From Chitinophaga sp. E66 (GTDB lineage: Bacteria > Bacteroidota > Bacteroidia > Chitinophagales > Chitinophagaceae): DNA of 64,000 nt. The position numbers were made by a program, and so were the translations under genes. The DNA is taken from the NCBI GenBank assembly GCA_019285755.1, contig CP079103.1, forward strand, positions 2,232,001-2,296,000, read 5' to 3'. Below, piece after piece: positions 21,605 to 35,093 of the stretch. The notes beneath the pieces were generated by a model. It saw nothing but the letters and a program-made list of their open reading frames with translations. It searched no databases and was not told where the DNA came from. The stretch's first letter is position 1, and each line of letters opens with the position of its first letter.

Positions 21605-22347
21605 TTAGCCGTTTTCAGGCTTACCGATACGCAGCAGGATAGGGAAGTGGACCTCCCTTTCCGCCGGCTCTCCCCAGGCGGCCTTCAGGTCGGCCGAGAT
21701 CAGGGCGATGGGGTCGTGAGACTGCGCTTTCATGTAATGCTGAACGGCTGACCAGGTAGACAGGTAGCCGGCCAGGTGCCCCCAGCTCCAGGTCTCCGTG
21801 TGCTCGAAGTAGGGCGTAGGGAAGGCGGGATAAGGAAAAGGGATGGTCATGTAGTTCTCGTCAACGTACTTCCGTTCGCGGTCCCAATAGGTGCCGAGAA
21901 CGTCCACATACAAACGCCTGATAACGGCGTCAATTTCCGGGGTAATGTGCAAAAGGCCATACCCGATCACGGCGAGGATGCCACCCGGCCTGAGGGTCCG
22001 GTTTACTTCTCGGTAGAAGGCATCGAAATCGAACCAGTGGATGGCCTGGGCCACGGTCACCAGGTCGAACGAACGGTCCGGGAAATCAGTTTTCTCGGCA
22101 GGTTGTAAGGAGTATTGGATATTGGGGTGAGGGCGGGCCTTATCGAGTTGCTGGCGGCTAATGTCCGTTGCCCGGACCTGATCGAAACAGGCAGCGAGTT
22201 TTTCAGCTACTTGTCCGTTGCCCGTTCCGCAATCCCAGGCGCTTTGGCGGCCGGGTACGATGGAAAGCAGGAACTGGAAGAGCTCGTCTGGGTAATGGGG
22301 CGGAATTTTACATAGTCCCCGGACTGTTCAGAGAAAACATCTTTCAT
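21605..22347 (-). CDS. class I SAM-dependent methyltransferase
   Basis: This cytoplasmic methyltransferase of about 247 residues starts MKDVFSEQSGDYVKFRPHYP in the restored frame; one base is missing in the C run near 22297. The SAM-binding loop is SAWDCGTGNGQVAEKLA, followed by QVRATDISRQQLDKA, FDLVTVAQAIHWFDFDAFYR and VNRTLRPGGILAVIGYG. The AIHWFD phrase is typical of UbiE/Methyltransf_11-like enzymes related to trans-aconitate methyltransferase. The substrate is unknown. It diverges from the nitronate monooxygenase gene. Confidence 0.88.
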
Positions 22348-22363
22348 GGGGATTGGTTTTGTA

Positions 22364-22371
22364 CAAAAATA
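22364..22371 (-). promoter_or_regulatory. minus-7-like element upstream of the methyltransferase gene
   Basis: On the minus strand the bases read TATTTTTG, matching TAnnTTTG, 16 bases before ATG 22347. I found no clear TTTG element at the expected distance upstream, so this is a weak call. Confidence 0.35.
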
Positions 22372-22469
22372 GCCAATCCCGGGCTATAAAACTCCGCGGT
22401 GCAAAAGGTGACTTCCGTCACATTCCGGATGGGGAAAGCGCACTAACTTGGTGGTATAAACGGCTTTAT

Positions 22470-23529
22470 ATGCACCCGAATACCATTACCGACATGTTGG
22501 CGATCCGCTACCCGATATTCCAGGGCCCCATGGGGGCAGGGCTTTCCACCCCGGCATTGGTGGCCGCGGTATCGGAAGCGGGCGGTTTGGGCGGCTATGG
22601 GGCTTACACCTTGCAGCCGGAAGAGATCCGCGAACTGGGCGCCGATATCCGGAAGCGTACCAGCCAGCCCTGGAACCTGAATCTCTGGGTGTCTGACGTG
22701 GATGCGGAGCTGGAGACTTATACAGCGGCAGATTTTGATCGGGTAAAGACATTGTTCGGGCCGGTGTTCAATGAATTGGGGCTTACAGCTCCTTCCCCTG
22801 ACATCAATATTCAAAGCAAATTCGAAAAACAGGCAGAGGCAATGCTGGCGGTGAAGCCGGCGGTGTTCAGCTTCGTGTTCGGCATCCCCGGTAAGCATAT
22901 ATTAACAGCATGCCGCAAGCAGGGGATCATCACTGCCGGCGCGGCAACAACGTTGGAAGAAGCATTCGCGCTGGAAGCGTCTGGAGTGGATGTAATCGTA
23001 GCGGCAGGGTTCGAAGCCGGCGGTCACCGGCCGAGCTTCCTTAGAAGGGCGGAGGACGCTGAACGGGACGTTTGCTCTGGTACAACAACTCGCGAAATCA
23101 ATACGTAAGCCCATCGTGGCGGCCGGTGGTATATCAGATGCGGCAGGAGTGGAGGCGGCTCTTCGGCTGGGGGCTTCGGCGGTGCAGGTGGGGACGGCGT
23201 TCCTGGCTTGCGGGGAATCGGGCGCATCGGCAGCTTACCGCGACAGGCTGTTTTCTCCCGCGGCGAGGTTCACTGAATTAACCCGCGTTTATACGGGCCG
23301 GTTGGCAAGGGCGGTGCGCACGGAACTGGGCGGCAGGTTTGCAGGTATGGAAAGTGAACTGGCGCCCTTCCCCTTACAGTCCCAATTAATGGCTCCCATC
23401 CGCAAGACGGCGCTGGATAACGGATATTCTGAATATTCCGCCGTCTGGGCAGGGCAGGCCGCGGGCCATTTACAACACAATAAAGCGGTTGGCCTGATGG
23501 AAGAGCTCACCTCACTGTGGCGGAAGTAA
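22470..23529 (+). CDS. nitronate monooxygenase (2-nitropropane dioxygenase family)
   Basis: This FMN-dependent TIM-barrel enzyme of about 353 residues should oxidise alkyl nitronates. It starts MHPNTITDMLAIRYPIFQGP and has MGAGLSTPALVAAVSEAGGL, FVFGIPGKHILTACRKQGI, GVDVIVAAGFEAGGHRPSF (with the catalytic-type His), PIVAAGGISDAAGVEAALRL and the phosphate-binding GASAVQVGTAFLAC. A break near 23055 is the only disruption. ATG 22470 is chosen as the first Met of the conserved domain. Enzymes of this family commonly detoxify propionate 3-nitronate. Confidence 0.92.
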
Positions 23530-23808
23530 TTCCTGAAAATTAATTTGTATGCCAGAGGTTGATTTCCCTGTAATGTTCAGGTGAAAAACAGCTGTTTATG
23601 CCTTACCGTTATGAATTTCATTTTCCATCATATATATTTGTCTCTAATATCCCTTGAACTACTGTATCCCTGGAATCTACCTGTACCTATGTTGGACTTC
23701 CGATGCTCGTATTCAACGGTTTAAGACAGTAACGTGCAGCTTCCGCCCCAGCAATTCCTTGCCAATGAGCGACGGTTGTCCGGTTTGATTCATTGAATCC
23801 GTCACCGC

Positions 23809-26800
23809 ATGATTAGATTTTTACGCTCCCTTTCCAGCCCGGTGTGGCTTTTATTGCTATTGATGTATGGTACTTCCTTCGGGCAGGACCGCATCGGCAT
23901 TTCCGGCCGGGCGGATATGGCCCTGTTGGATAGCGACGGCTCCATGGCCGGTAATGATTTAGCAATTCCTATTACAATCCGCCCTCAGTTTCGGAGGCGT
24001 CGTCGTTTAGTATGGTGCCGGTGTCATTTAGTACGGTGGGTGTGACGAAGAAAAATGGCGGTTCCGTAGATTTTATCGTCAGGTTCCCTCAGGCGTTACC
24101 TGTTTCACAAGTAATGGGAAGGTATTTGTTAAACACTACCGGATCGATGAGTGGCTTTGTAACAGGGGTTATGAGCCCGGATGGAGGATTGACGCACCAC
24201 GTATCAGCCGCTGTAACAGCGGCTGTAGGGGCCACGGGCACCGTTTCCCTGCAGTTTATCGGAGATGCATCTACCACACCGGCGACGGCGGCTGCGAATT
24301 CCGGAGCGGTAATTTATGAAATAGATAACAGGGCGCCCGTCTTGTCATTTACCACAACGCCGCCGGCGTTGGGTGGTTCGCAGGCAGTTTCATTCGGCGT
24401 GACGTCAGATGAAATGGTGACATTGTATAGATCCATTAACGGAAGCACGGCGGTCCCTGTTGTGGCGACAGAAACCATAAACCTGGCTTTCGGGTCTTAT
24501 ACGGCCATCTACTATGGTATAGACGCAGCCGGCAACAGGTCGGCCGATCTGACCCATTTGTTCGTGATCAGGGAATATCCTATCGCGACGTTGACTGCCA
24601 CGCCACCCGCTAAGTCAAACAATAGCATGGGTAGCTTCGTGGCAACCGCGGATTATGCGCCTGTCTTTTACAGATGGTGGGTAGATGGGATGCTGCAGTT
24701 TGAAGGCGATGGTAATTTTACGACCATTCCGCTGGCAGATGGTCCGCATGTACTGGAAATGGCCGCGGTAGGGCCTACCGGCGTGGAACAGCCCTCGAAA
24801 GCTTCATATAGCTGGACGGTGGATACCCAACCGCCTTCCGTGCCAGGTTCTTTCGATTTGAGCAACGATAATGGTGCGAGCACGACAGACAGGATCATCG
24901 ATTATAATGAGAATATCGGGTTCAGAGGCATGTATGCCGAACCTTCCAGCACAATAACGGTCGTGATGAACGGCTCAATTATACGGCAGGGGATTGTGGA
25001 TGCAATGGGCGAATGGGAGGTGATATTTCCGCTTGGTCCCGGTTATGGATCACATTACGTTGAGGCATTTGCGAGGGACGAAGCCGGCAACCAGAGTATA
25101 AACTCGCAGAGGTTAAGCTTTACGATCGCGTCTCAGGGCCCCGTCGTTGCTTCGATACAACAGCCCGCCGCGGGTGGCTACCGTGCAGGGTACAACCTGG
25201 AGATGTTTGTGACGATGGATAAGCCCATGACCGGCTATCCCAACAGCGGCACTTTAAGTTATACGTATAACGGTCAGTCATACGATTTCGGATATGAAGG
25301 CGTGGAGAATGGGAATCAACTTATCTTCCGTTACCTCGTACCGGATGGCGCCCAACTCAATAACGTGCTGGGCGCGGGATGGACATTTAACGGCATCACG
25401 CTCGACCACGGCGATTGGAGAGACCTGGACGGCAACATGGCTGACTTTTCCACGGTTACCGCGCCCGTCATCACCAACAATATATGGATGGACGGCATCC
25501 GGCCGGCGCTCATAGGTTTGCCTGTCGTGACCGATGGCACCTATGGTAAAGGCGCGGATATCTTCCTGGACTGGGAGTTCTCCGAACCGGTGACTGTTAC
25601 CGGCACGCCGAAAATTCCGCTTATCATCGGCGATACCTATCCCAATGCGGAATATGTATCCGGCAACGGCACCAATATCCTGCGGTTTAAATATACCGTG
25701 CCGGCAGATGTGGAAGGGCATTTGCAGGTGGCGACTTCCATCAATCCCGGGGCTTTATCAGGGATCTGGCCGGCAATAACCTGAACAATTTCGGAACTCC
25801 GGGGATGACTGATCATACCGGTGTGATGGTGGATTCGAAGGCGCCAAGACTGGTGTCTGCGGCGCTGGATAGGACATTATACAAGAGCGGTTTTGTGATG
25901 GCGCTGACCCTCACTTTCAATGAAACGCTCCAAAGCGGCGGCGCCACTCCGGCGCCATACGTCGAAGCCATGATCGGCGGTTCCGCCAGGCAACTGTCAT
26001 TAGTAAGGGTCAACGGTAACGTAGTACTGTTGGAATGGACGGTCCCGGCGAATGTTGAAGATTACGATGGCATTGCGTTTTCGGACAGGATACATGGCCC
26101 GAATTTTTATCTCAGCGACGCGATAGGGAACAGGAGCGGCACCGTGTTCACGGATTCCATCAGGTTTACGGCGGCAGAGGCTACGGTCGACAGCCGGCCA
26201 CCTTCCGTTACCGCAATTGAAGAACCTGCCGACGGATTCTACAGAGTCGGAGACAGGCTGGCATACAAAGCGACCTTCAGCGAACCGGTGACCGTAACCG
26301 GCAGGCCATATGTGCGTGTGGGCGTCGGCAGCAGTAATTACAAGTTCAATTACGAGTCAGGTACGGGTACGAATGAACTCGTATTCGCGCTGGTGTTGCC
26401 CGCTGGCATTAACGACCCGGATGGTATCGACGTTACTTACATCGATCAGACGATCACAACAGACAATATTTTCGACCTTTCCGGAAACAGGTACCCGCTC
26501 AACCTTCGGATAGACCTTTCGCCGCTGGTGCCCGCTACCAATAATATCATTATCGACAATACCGCGCCTGTTACCGGTGCGTTGATCAGCACTTCCGGCG
26601 ACTACAAGCTGGGCGACGAGATTTCATTCTCTATCCCCTTCGATGAGCCCATGGTTATGCAAGGCTCCAGGCTGGCTATGCAGATTTTAGTGGGTACGAC
26701 TTCGGGAACCACCGTCACCAGGAACCTGCCATTAACGCTTAGTGCCGATAAAATGTCGCTGGAAGCCACCTATACCGTTGTTGCCGGAGATCTTGACCTG

Positions 26801-29800
26801 GATGGCATTCAAATCGCAGGTCATGTCGTCTCCGAGGATGGCGCCAGTCATTTGACGGACAGGGCCGGTAATTTCTACTCGCAGTTTTTTGGAACGCCAG
26901 CTTACAATATCAGAGTTGATGCTACAACACCGGAAGTCAACCAGTTTCAGTTTAAAGCAACCCATCACTGGCCGGGCGATGTAATGACCATGCAGGTCAG
27001 CTTTACCAAGGCGGTTAACATCTCAGGTACGCCTGAGCTCGATATCCTGGTAAATGGCGTATATATACGCTGAGGTATGCCCGGACTAACATGGGCTTGC
27101 ATGAATTTGAAATGACGGTTCCTTCAGGTGTTGTCTGCGGTTTCGTCGACGATGTCTATTTCTCCACCCTCACACGTTCGGGTTCGATTACAGATGGATT
27201 TGGAAACACGCCTGGCAATTTAGGCAATCAGCGCCCGCTGAATGCCGTTGCACTGGATAACTGCAAGCCGGTCATTAATCTGTTCAACGCTTATTCCACC
27301 GCTGAGCGGCCTGCTGCGGGCACGCTATTAGGGACGCTCACCGCCAGTGATATGCCGCTTTTCCCGCACGCCCTGACCTGGGAAATTTCCGGCCAGACGG
27401 ATATTGGAGGCCATGGACTATTCCCCTGGATATTAACCCTGCGACCGGAGAACTGGCGGTGAAAGACCCCGATGGGTTCCGTTATAGCGCGCAGCCCACG
27501 GTTACCGCACAAGTACGCGTATCCGACGGCAAGTTATGGAGCGACTATGTAACAGTGACTGTGAATGTTCAGAATGTAAATGACTCCCCAACGGACATTC
27601 TGCTTTCCAGCAACACTATCATCGAAAAGGAGCCCATCGGCACAACAGTAGGTACATTGTCGACAACTGACGAAGACGCCGGCGATTCGTTTACCTATTC
27701 CTGGTAGCCGGAGTGGGTGCTACGGATAACAACGCATTCACCCTGAGCGGCAATACCCTGAAAACGAATACGCTGCTCGAAAGGCGCACCAAAGCCAGCT
27801 ATGATATCCGGGTACGGACTACAGATGCGGGCGGATTGTACTATGAGAAAGCTATCACTATTCTTGTGGCCGATACTTCGCGCCCTATACTTAACTGGCA
27901 AACACCGGAAGACGGCGCCAGCAAGAATGGCCGTTCCATATCATCATTGAAAGTTCAGAGCCGCTGACAGGACTGTCGGTATCTGATTTCAATGTGCTCA
28001 ACGTTACGGTGAGTGATTTGACGGTATTAAGCTACAACCGTTACCAGGTGCTGCTGTCGCCCGCAAGAGACATGACATTTACCATCTCCCTACCCGAGGG
28101 TGTGGCAACGGACGGGGCAGGCAACCTGTCGACCGGTACAGGTATACGGACTTTCCATTATGATACCCAACGGCCCACGGTTACCCAGAACATCCTGACC
28201 ACATCGCCGACCAATGTGGCGTCTATTCAATTCGAACTGCATTTTTCCGAAAAGGTGAAGAACCTCAGCTACTACAACCTGGGGATCACCAACGGGGATG
28301 TGGTGCGGTCGTCCATTACGACTACGGATATGCAAAACTACCTGGTAACGATCGTTCCCGCGGGAGATGGTAATGTTACCTGGAGTTTAGTGGATAATAC
28401 CGTGCAGGACGAAGCGGGGAACGCCAGCGTGGCACTTGGTAGTTTTAGTTTGTTATATGACGGAACACGCCCCTCCGGGACATTCATGTCTCACCCGGTT
28501 GGGCCTATGGTAAACGGTGAAGTATGGGTAAAGCTGACAATGAACGACGATCATGACATCCTGGATGAAGCTGATTTTACAGTGAAGAATGCAACGGTAT
28601 CCATGTTCATACAGACTAACAGCCGGGTATATGATATGAAGCTGACCCCAATCGCGCCGGGGGCTTTTTCTATACAATTAAATGAGAATGTGACGAGGGA
28701 TGCCGGCGGCAACTGGAATATGGCATCGGGAGAATTGGCATTTAATTACGACAATGTTCCGCCTACGGCTACCCTTGCTACTACGGCCGGAGCTGTGACC
28801 AGACTTTCCCCGTACCCATGACCCTGACATTCAGCGAGGAAGTAACGCAATTTGATATCTACAAGTTCAATACCGCGCATTCCGGTACGATACAGAATCT
28901 GAACACCACGGATAATATCACCTGGACGTTCGAATTCGTGCCGGCATACGAGGGAGATGTGGTCGTTGGGGTAGGCGGCTATATACCGGACCTTGCAGGC
29001 AACCCGTTGACCGACAACATTGAGCTGCGGTTTAAATACGATGCTACACGGCCTGCGCCCATCTTTACTACAACACCTTCCGGCGGCATCAACCAGCGGG
29101 TATATGTGCGGATATCGTTTATGGAAGCGGTCACCGGCCTGGATGCTTCTGATATCGTTGCGACGAACTGTACAGTTACGGATTTTGTACAGGAAAGCCC
29201 TCGTGAGTATACCCTTACCATTAACGGGACACCCGATACAGAAGGTAACATGACCGTGGCCCTGGCTGACGATGCATGCTTCGATCTGGCCGACAACAGT
29301 TCTCTTGCCGGTATCATTTCCGTTCCCTACGATGTGAGGCGCCCGCGCACCAGCTTCTTTAGACATGGAGATATGACCGTTACCGGGAATTTCCAGGTAA
29401 ATATCATCATTGATGAAAACGCTACCAGGCTGACTGCATCACAGGTGATAGTTCATAATGGCACGGTTATCATGTTCGGCACTGCCGTGAATGCGTATGT
29501 AGTTACCATCAGCCCTGATCAGGATGGTGACGTGTATGTGGAAATGCCCGGCAACGCCGTATTCGATAACGCCGGAAATGGCAACCTTTCTTCCAATATA
29601 ACGCTCCGGTACGACCTCAATCCTCCAACGGCAGTGATCAACCCGCTGTACGGTTCGCCGTTCAGTGGCGCTTTCCCTGTGACGGTCGATTTCAGTGAGA
29701 AGGTGACAGGATTCGATGCAGGTGATATTACCGTAGCTAACGGAACTGTGTCCGATTTTACGGTCGTAGACGACAGCACCTTCTCCTGCACGGTAACGCC

Positions 29801-32800
29801 GCTCGCGGAAGGCGAGGTGAAAATGAGTATTGCCGCCGGCGTATGTGTGGATGAAGTGTCCAGAGATAACCTGGCGTCTGCGGAACATGTGGTATTCAAC
29901 GACCAGACCGCGCCTGTTCCCACCCTTACTGTTATTACCCTTCGCCAGCCAACGGCCCTATTGCCATGTCTGTGGCATTCTCCGAACCGGTGTATGGATT
30001 TAACGATGCGGATATTACCCTTACTGATGGGACGGTTTCGAATTTCCAATCATCGGATAATATCACCTATACCTTTACGGTGAACCCCACGCAGGAAGGT
30101 CCCGTTCACATCACGGTACATCCGCGGGCCGGCTCCGACAGAGCGGGCAATGGCAGTACTTTTGCCACAACAACAGTGGTGTATGACGTTACCAGCCCGG
30201 ATGTAACGATCACTTCCGGCGCAGTTACGCCTATAAACGCGGCATTTAATGTGACCGTAACGTTTACGGAACCGACGGTAGGTTTCACGGCCAACGACCT
30301 TCAGATAACCAATGGCTCCGCCTCTTTCCTGACTACCAGCGACAACCAGGTTTACCAGGTGATCGTAACACCTGCAGGGGACGGAGAAGTGGTTGTCCGC
30401 CTCCCGGCAGCAGTTGTTCATGACCGGGCAGGTAACGGTAATGCGGCCGCCGCCGACTTCCGCATACATTACGATGGTTCAAAACCATCCGTTGTGCTCT
30501 CTACGGTGGGCAGCACCACTAATACTCCGTTCGTAGTGAGGGCAACGTTCTCTGAGAACGTCACCGGCCTCGATATGGCAGATTTTACGGTGACCAATGC
30601 TGCTGTTACGCAGCTGGCTGCAATCAGTGGCAGCGCTTATGATATCACGGTTACGCCCGCTATGGATGGAATTGTGACGGTTCAGTTGCCAGCCGGCCAG
30701 GTGCAGGATGCCGCTACCAATTACAGCAATACATCCAATCTGCTAATCATTAGTTACGATCAAACCGCGCCTTCGGTGACAATTCAGACAAGCGCCCCTG
30801 CCACCGTAAATGCTCCGTTTGATATTACGGTCAGCTTCTCTGAAGCCGTCTCGGGATATGACTGGAATGAGATCGTACTGACGAATGCCAGCTATGCGTT
30901 AATCAGCAATACCGGTACACAATATCAATACCAGATCACCCCGCTGACAGATGGCCCGGTAACGATCAACGTGCCTGCGGGTCTGGCCCGGGATGCGGCA
31001 GGCAACCCCAATACTGCGGCAACGGAATTGTCGCTGACAGCGGATATGTATGTGCCAGGAGTTACCCTGACCACAACTGCGCCTTCATTCACGAATGCGC
31101 CCATACCCGTAACTGCCACATTCAGCGAGGCCGTAACCGGGTTCGATATTACCGATCTGATCCTGGATGCCGGCACAGTAACTGCGATCACACAGGTGAA
31201 CCCATACACGTATACATTCATCGTAACGCCTGTCGCAGAAGATACCGTGAAGATCCGCCTCGCAGCCAACGCTGCCCAGGATGCTGCAGGTAATGCAAGC
31301 TCCGCGTCTAACGAGCTGTGGATTATATATGACGGCACCCGCCCGAATGTAAGCATGGCGACAACCGCTGCTTCACCCGTCAGCGGCGCCTTTACCGTAA
31401 CTGCCACTTTCACGGAGGATGTTACTGGTTTTACGCAGGCGGCTATCCGTACGGATAATGTAGCATCGGTTACCGCTTTTACAGCGGTGGATGCTAAAAC
31501 ATACACCTTCATCATCACACCGGCCGCAGATGGCAACGTGACCGTGTATATAGACGCAGATAAAGCAAGCGACGCTGCAGGCAATGGTAATACCACTGCC
31601 GCTTCGCTGTCATTGATGTATGACGCGGCAGCGCCTTCCGCCGTCATCAGCACAACGGCCGGCACGTATACCAGGCTGCGCCCGATCCCGTACACCATCA
31701 CTTTCAGTGAAGCCGTTACCGGCTTCGATGGCCTTGATATTTCGGTAACCAATGGGACAATGGGTGGATTCTCAGCCGTGAGCCAAAGCGTCTATACCTT
31801 CCATGTTGATCCTACAGCCGGCCAGGCTGCCATCCAGGTAGCCGTAAATGCAAACGTAGCGCAGGACCAGTCGGGCCGCGGAAACACCGCCGCCGCCGCC
31901 GCTCAGGTGAACTTCGATGAGGAGCGCCCCGAAGCAACGATGTCCTCACCTAACATGTCGCCCATCACCGGTGCCGTGACGCTGGCGATCTCTATCAGCG
32001 AAGCGAACACAGGGTTCCGGGTAGGCGACCTGGTGTTGACCAATGTAAGCCTGACTCATATCCTGTCTACCGCTGGTAATCACTTTTTCAATATGACGCC
32101 GCTGGCGGATGGTCCGATGCGCATCGAATTGCCGGAAAACGCCTTTACGGACCAGGCTGGCAATGGGAACATGGCCGCTGTCTTTGAGCGCGCAGCTGAT
32201 ATTACCCGGCCCGGCGCTGCTTTCACCACATCCGCTACCTCTCCGGTGAGCGCGGCATTTCCCGTAACGCTGACATTCACCGAGAAAATGCGCGACTTCG
32301 ATGCGACCGACCTGTTGCTGGACAATGCGACCATCACAGGCTTTGCATCCGCGGACAACATTAGCTGGACGTTCATGGTGCAGCCAACTTCGGCAGGAAA
32401 TGTCTCGGTGACGCTGCCGGCTAACGTAGCTACGGATACCGCCCGTCTTGCCAATACCGGCGCGTCGTTGGCCATGGTGTATGATAATGTCCGCCCCAGG
32501 CCACGATCACCACAACCGCCGCTTCGCCGGCTAACACGGCAGTGCCGGTAACGGTAACATTCAATAAACCGGTAACCGGCTTTATCCTTTCCGATCTTAC
32601 CGTTATTAACGGGACTGTAAGCGGATTGGCCACTTCCGACAATATCACTTACAACTTCATGCTGACACCTGGTACCGATGGGCTGGTTACCGTGGGCCTG
32701 GCGGAGGGGCAGGTGACAGACGCGGCCGGAAATACCAATATCGCTGCCGCCGGTCTCAATCTGCAATATGACGCTACGGCGCCGGGCGTAACTATTACTA

Positions 32801-35040
32801 CTTCGGCGACATCCCCGGTGAATAAGGCATTCCCTGTAACGGTCAGGTTCTCCGAAGAGGTGACCGGGTTCGATGCAACGGATGTGCGGGTGACGAATGG
32901 CGTGATCTCCGGGTTCAGCACTGTTGATGCCATGAACTATACGCTGGCCGTAACTCCCGCTGTAAATGGCGTTGTTACGGTAGATGTTCCGGGTGGCATC
33001 GCCGCCGATGCGGCCGGTAATCCGAATACCGCTGCCGCTACGCTCAGCTGTACGTTCGACGTTACCCGGCCGGGTGCTACGATCAGCACTACCGCCGTTT
33101 CACCTGTGAACACCGCATTCACGGCAACCGTAACATTTACGGAAAGCGTGACTGGTTTTACATTATCTGGCATTATGGCCGACAATGCGGCGTTATCCAG
33201 TCTCACCACTTCAGACAACCGCATTTATACCTTCCTGGTAACGCCTGCTTCAGACGGTGACGTTCGGATCAATGTACCCGCCGATGCCGGCAGGGATGCG
33301 GCGGGCAATGGCAACACACCCGCTACGGAACTGCGCATCCGCTTTACCGCCAGCAAACCTGCGGTAACCATCGCTGACGGTGGGGTGGTATACGTAAATG
33401 CGCCTTTCCAACTGAGCATTCAATTCAGCACGGCCGTAACCGGGTTTGACGTAACGGACATCAGGGCTACCAACGCAACCCTGTCCAATCTCAGCACTAC
33501 AGATAACATCAGCTACCAGGTAACCGTTACCCCGGTAACGGACGGCCCGCTCACAGTGAACGTTCCTGCAAACGGCGCAAACGACATGGCAGGCAACGGC
33601 AATACGGCATCCAATACGGTTTCCCGTACCTACGACGCCACCAGGCCTTCCGTAACGCTGCAGGTCGGTCAGGCAACGGGCAGCAACTACACCGTAACCG
33701 CCACCTATTCTGAATCGGTGACCGGGCTTACCGCCAGCGGTATCAGCGTTACGAACGGCGTGGTATCGGCGGTTCAGCATACCGGCGGAAGTACCTGGAC
33801 GTTTGTCCTGACTGCACTTGCGGAAGGAAACGCGTCCGTGAGAATCCAGGCAGGTGCTGCAGTGGATGCAGCCGGCAATACGAATACCGAAAGCGCTGAG
33901 GCAACTGTATTCCATAGCAACGGCGCCCCGGCGGTGACGGTTACATCTGCAGCTGCGGGAACGGTCAATAACGCCTTCCCGGTGGTGTTCACTTTCTCAA
34001 AACCCGTAAACGGCTTTGCCGCCGGCGACGTGGAGATCACAAACGGCACCCTGCAAAATCTCACTGCTTCCGGCGACCGTAATTACACTGCGAATATCAT
34101 CCCGGCGAGAGACGGAGAAGTGCGCCTCTTTGTACGTGCGGGCGCGGCGACAGACGGGGGCGGATATGGTAATACGGTTTCCAATACGCTTATCAGGCAA
34201 TATGACGGATCCCGTCCCGGAGTGGCAGTGACCACCACGGCCGTTTCACCTGTCAACGGCGCCTTTACAGTTCAGATCCGCTTCACCGAGAAAGTGAACG
34301 GCTTCACGGCCAACTGGCTCCAGTTGCGTAACGCCACGTCAAACCCCGTAACCACGACCGACAATATCCTTTTTACAGCTACGATCAGGCCTACCGGCGG
34401 CATTATCGAAGTGTCCGTCAAAGAGAACGCGGCCACTGATGCTGCTGGCAATGGCAACACGCCGTCTAATATGCTGACGATGGCGCATGACGATGGTATG
34501 CCGGTAGCCATGCTCACCGGGCGTAATAATCCGTATGCATTTGGTCCGTTCACGCTGACCATCCGCCTGAATGAGGCTTCGCCCGACTTCAGCGCGGCGG
34601 CTATCCGACTGGAGAATGGCCTGCTGACTAATTTCCGCAAGGTGTCAGAAACGCAGTATACCGCCACAGTAGCGCCGCAGTTCGCCGGACCGGTGCTGAA
34701 GATTACGATACCGGCAAATCAGTACTCAGATATGGCCGGCAACCGGAACCTCGCATCCAATACGCTGCAATATGAAACGTTGCAGTCGTACACGATCGAG
34801 AACCTGTACCCGAACCCCACTACCGGCAGCTTCGTCATTAAGTTCGGCGGCACCATCTATGAAAAGATGAAGATCCAGCTTGTGAGCATGAACGGCGACG
34901 TAGTGCATAAGGTGGAGGTAGCGCCCAATACTAACGAAGTCCGGATAGACATACCGGCCTCCGTACCGGACGGGGTGTATCACCTGATGATCGTCAACGG
35001 GCCGGTGAAGCGAAAGAATATCATTTTACTCAGGCCATAA
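23809..35040 (+). CDS. giant secreted Ig-like/cadherin-like repeat protein with T9SS sorting domain
   Basis: After correction this is one surface protein of about 3,740 residues. It starts with a signal peptide (MIRFLRSLSSPVWLLLLLMY) and an N-terminal non-repeat region. A series of Ig-like modules (24300-27100) and at least one cadherin-like repeat (GTTVGTLSTTDEDAGDSF, 27640-27880) follow. About 23 bacterial Ig-like domains of the VTFSEAVTGFDxxD type run from 28150 to 34780. The C-terminal T9SS type A sorting domain begins YTIENLYPNPTTGSFVIKF, so export through the type IX system and cell-surface attachment are expected. Breaks lie near 23960, 25760, 27070, 27415, 27700, 27935, 28805, 29940 and 32500. 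A role in adhesion or carbohydrate contact is plausible but not shown. Confidence 0.88.
28150..34780 (+). repeat. about 23 tandem Ig-like domain repeats within the giant gene
   Basis: Each unit begins with D-x-x-x-P, followed by a strand such as VTITTSATSPVNKAFPVTV, then FSEEVTGFDATDVRVTNG, a TF/YTF strand, VTPxxDGxVTVxVP and DAAGNxNTAA. Four successive unit starts, at codons 32770, 33058, 33346 and 33634, are exactly 288 bases (96 codons) apart. The next interval, to 33916, is 282. Units are clearly related in protein but diverged in DNA, so they are old duplications rather than recent expansion. Later units are more regular than the first few. Confidence 0.85.
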
Positions 35041-35042
35041 CG

Positions 35043-35080
35043 AAAAACGGTTGCCCTCGCAGGCAACCGTTTTTTTATCG
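35043..35080 (+). terminator. strong intrinsic terminator of the giant gene
   Basis: The arms 35043-35055 and 35062-35074 pair perfectly over 13 positions around CTCGCA, with core AACGGTTGCC/GGCAACCGTT. A run of T follows. It lies directly after the stop codon of the giant gene and before the converging hydrolase gene. Confidence 0.9.
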
Positions 35081-35093
35081 GATAAATGAGCGG

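Noticed and set aside
30925..31752. Long minus-strand open frame (275 codons) opposite the giant gene, with others at 32080-32766 and 33250-33915
   Set aside because: They are shadows of the repetitive, GC-rich coding strand; their composition (Val, Ala, Thr repeated at the Ig-unit spacing) mirrors the sense repeats.
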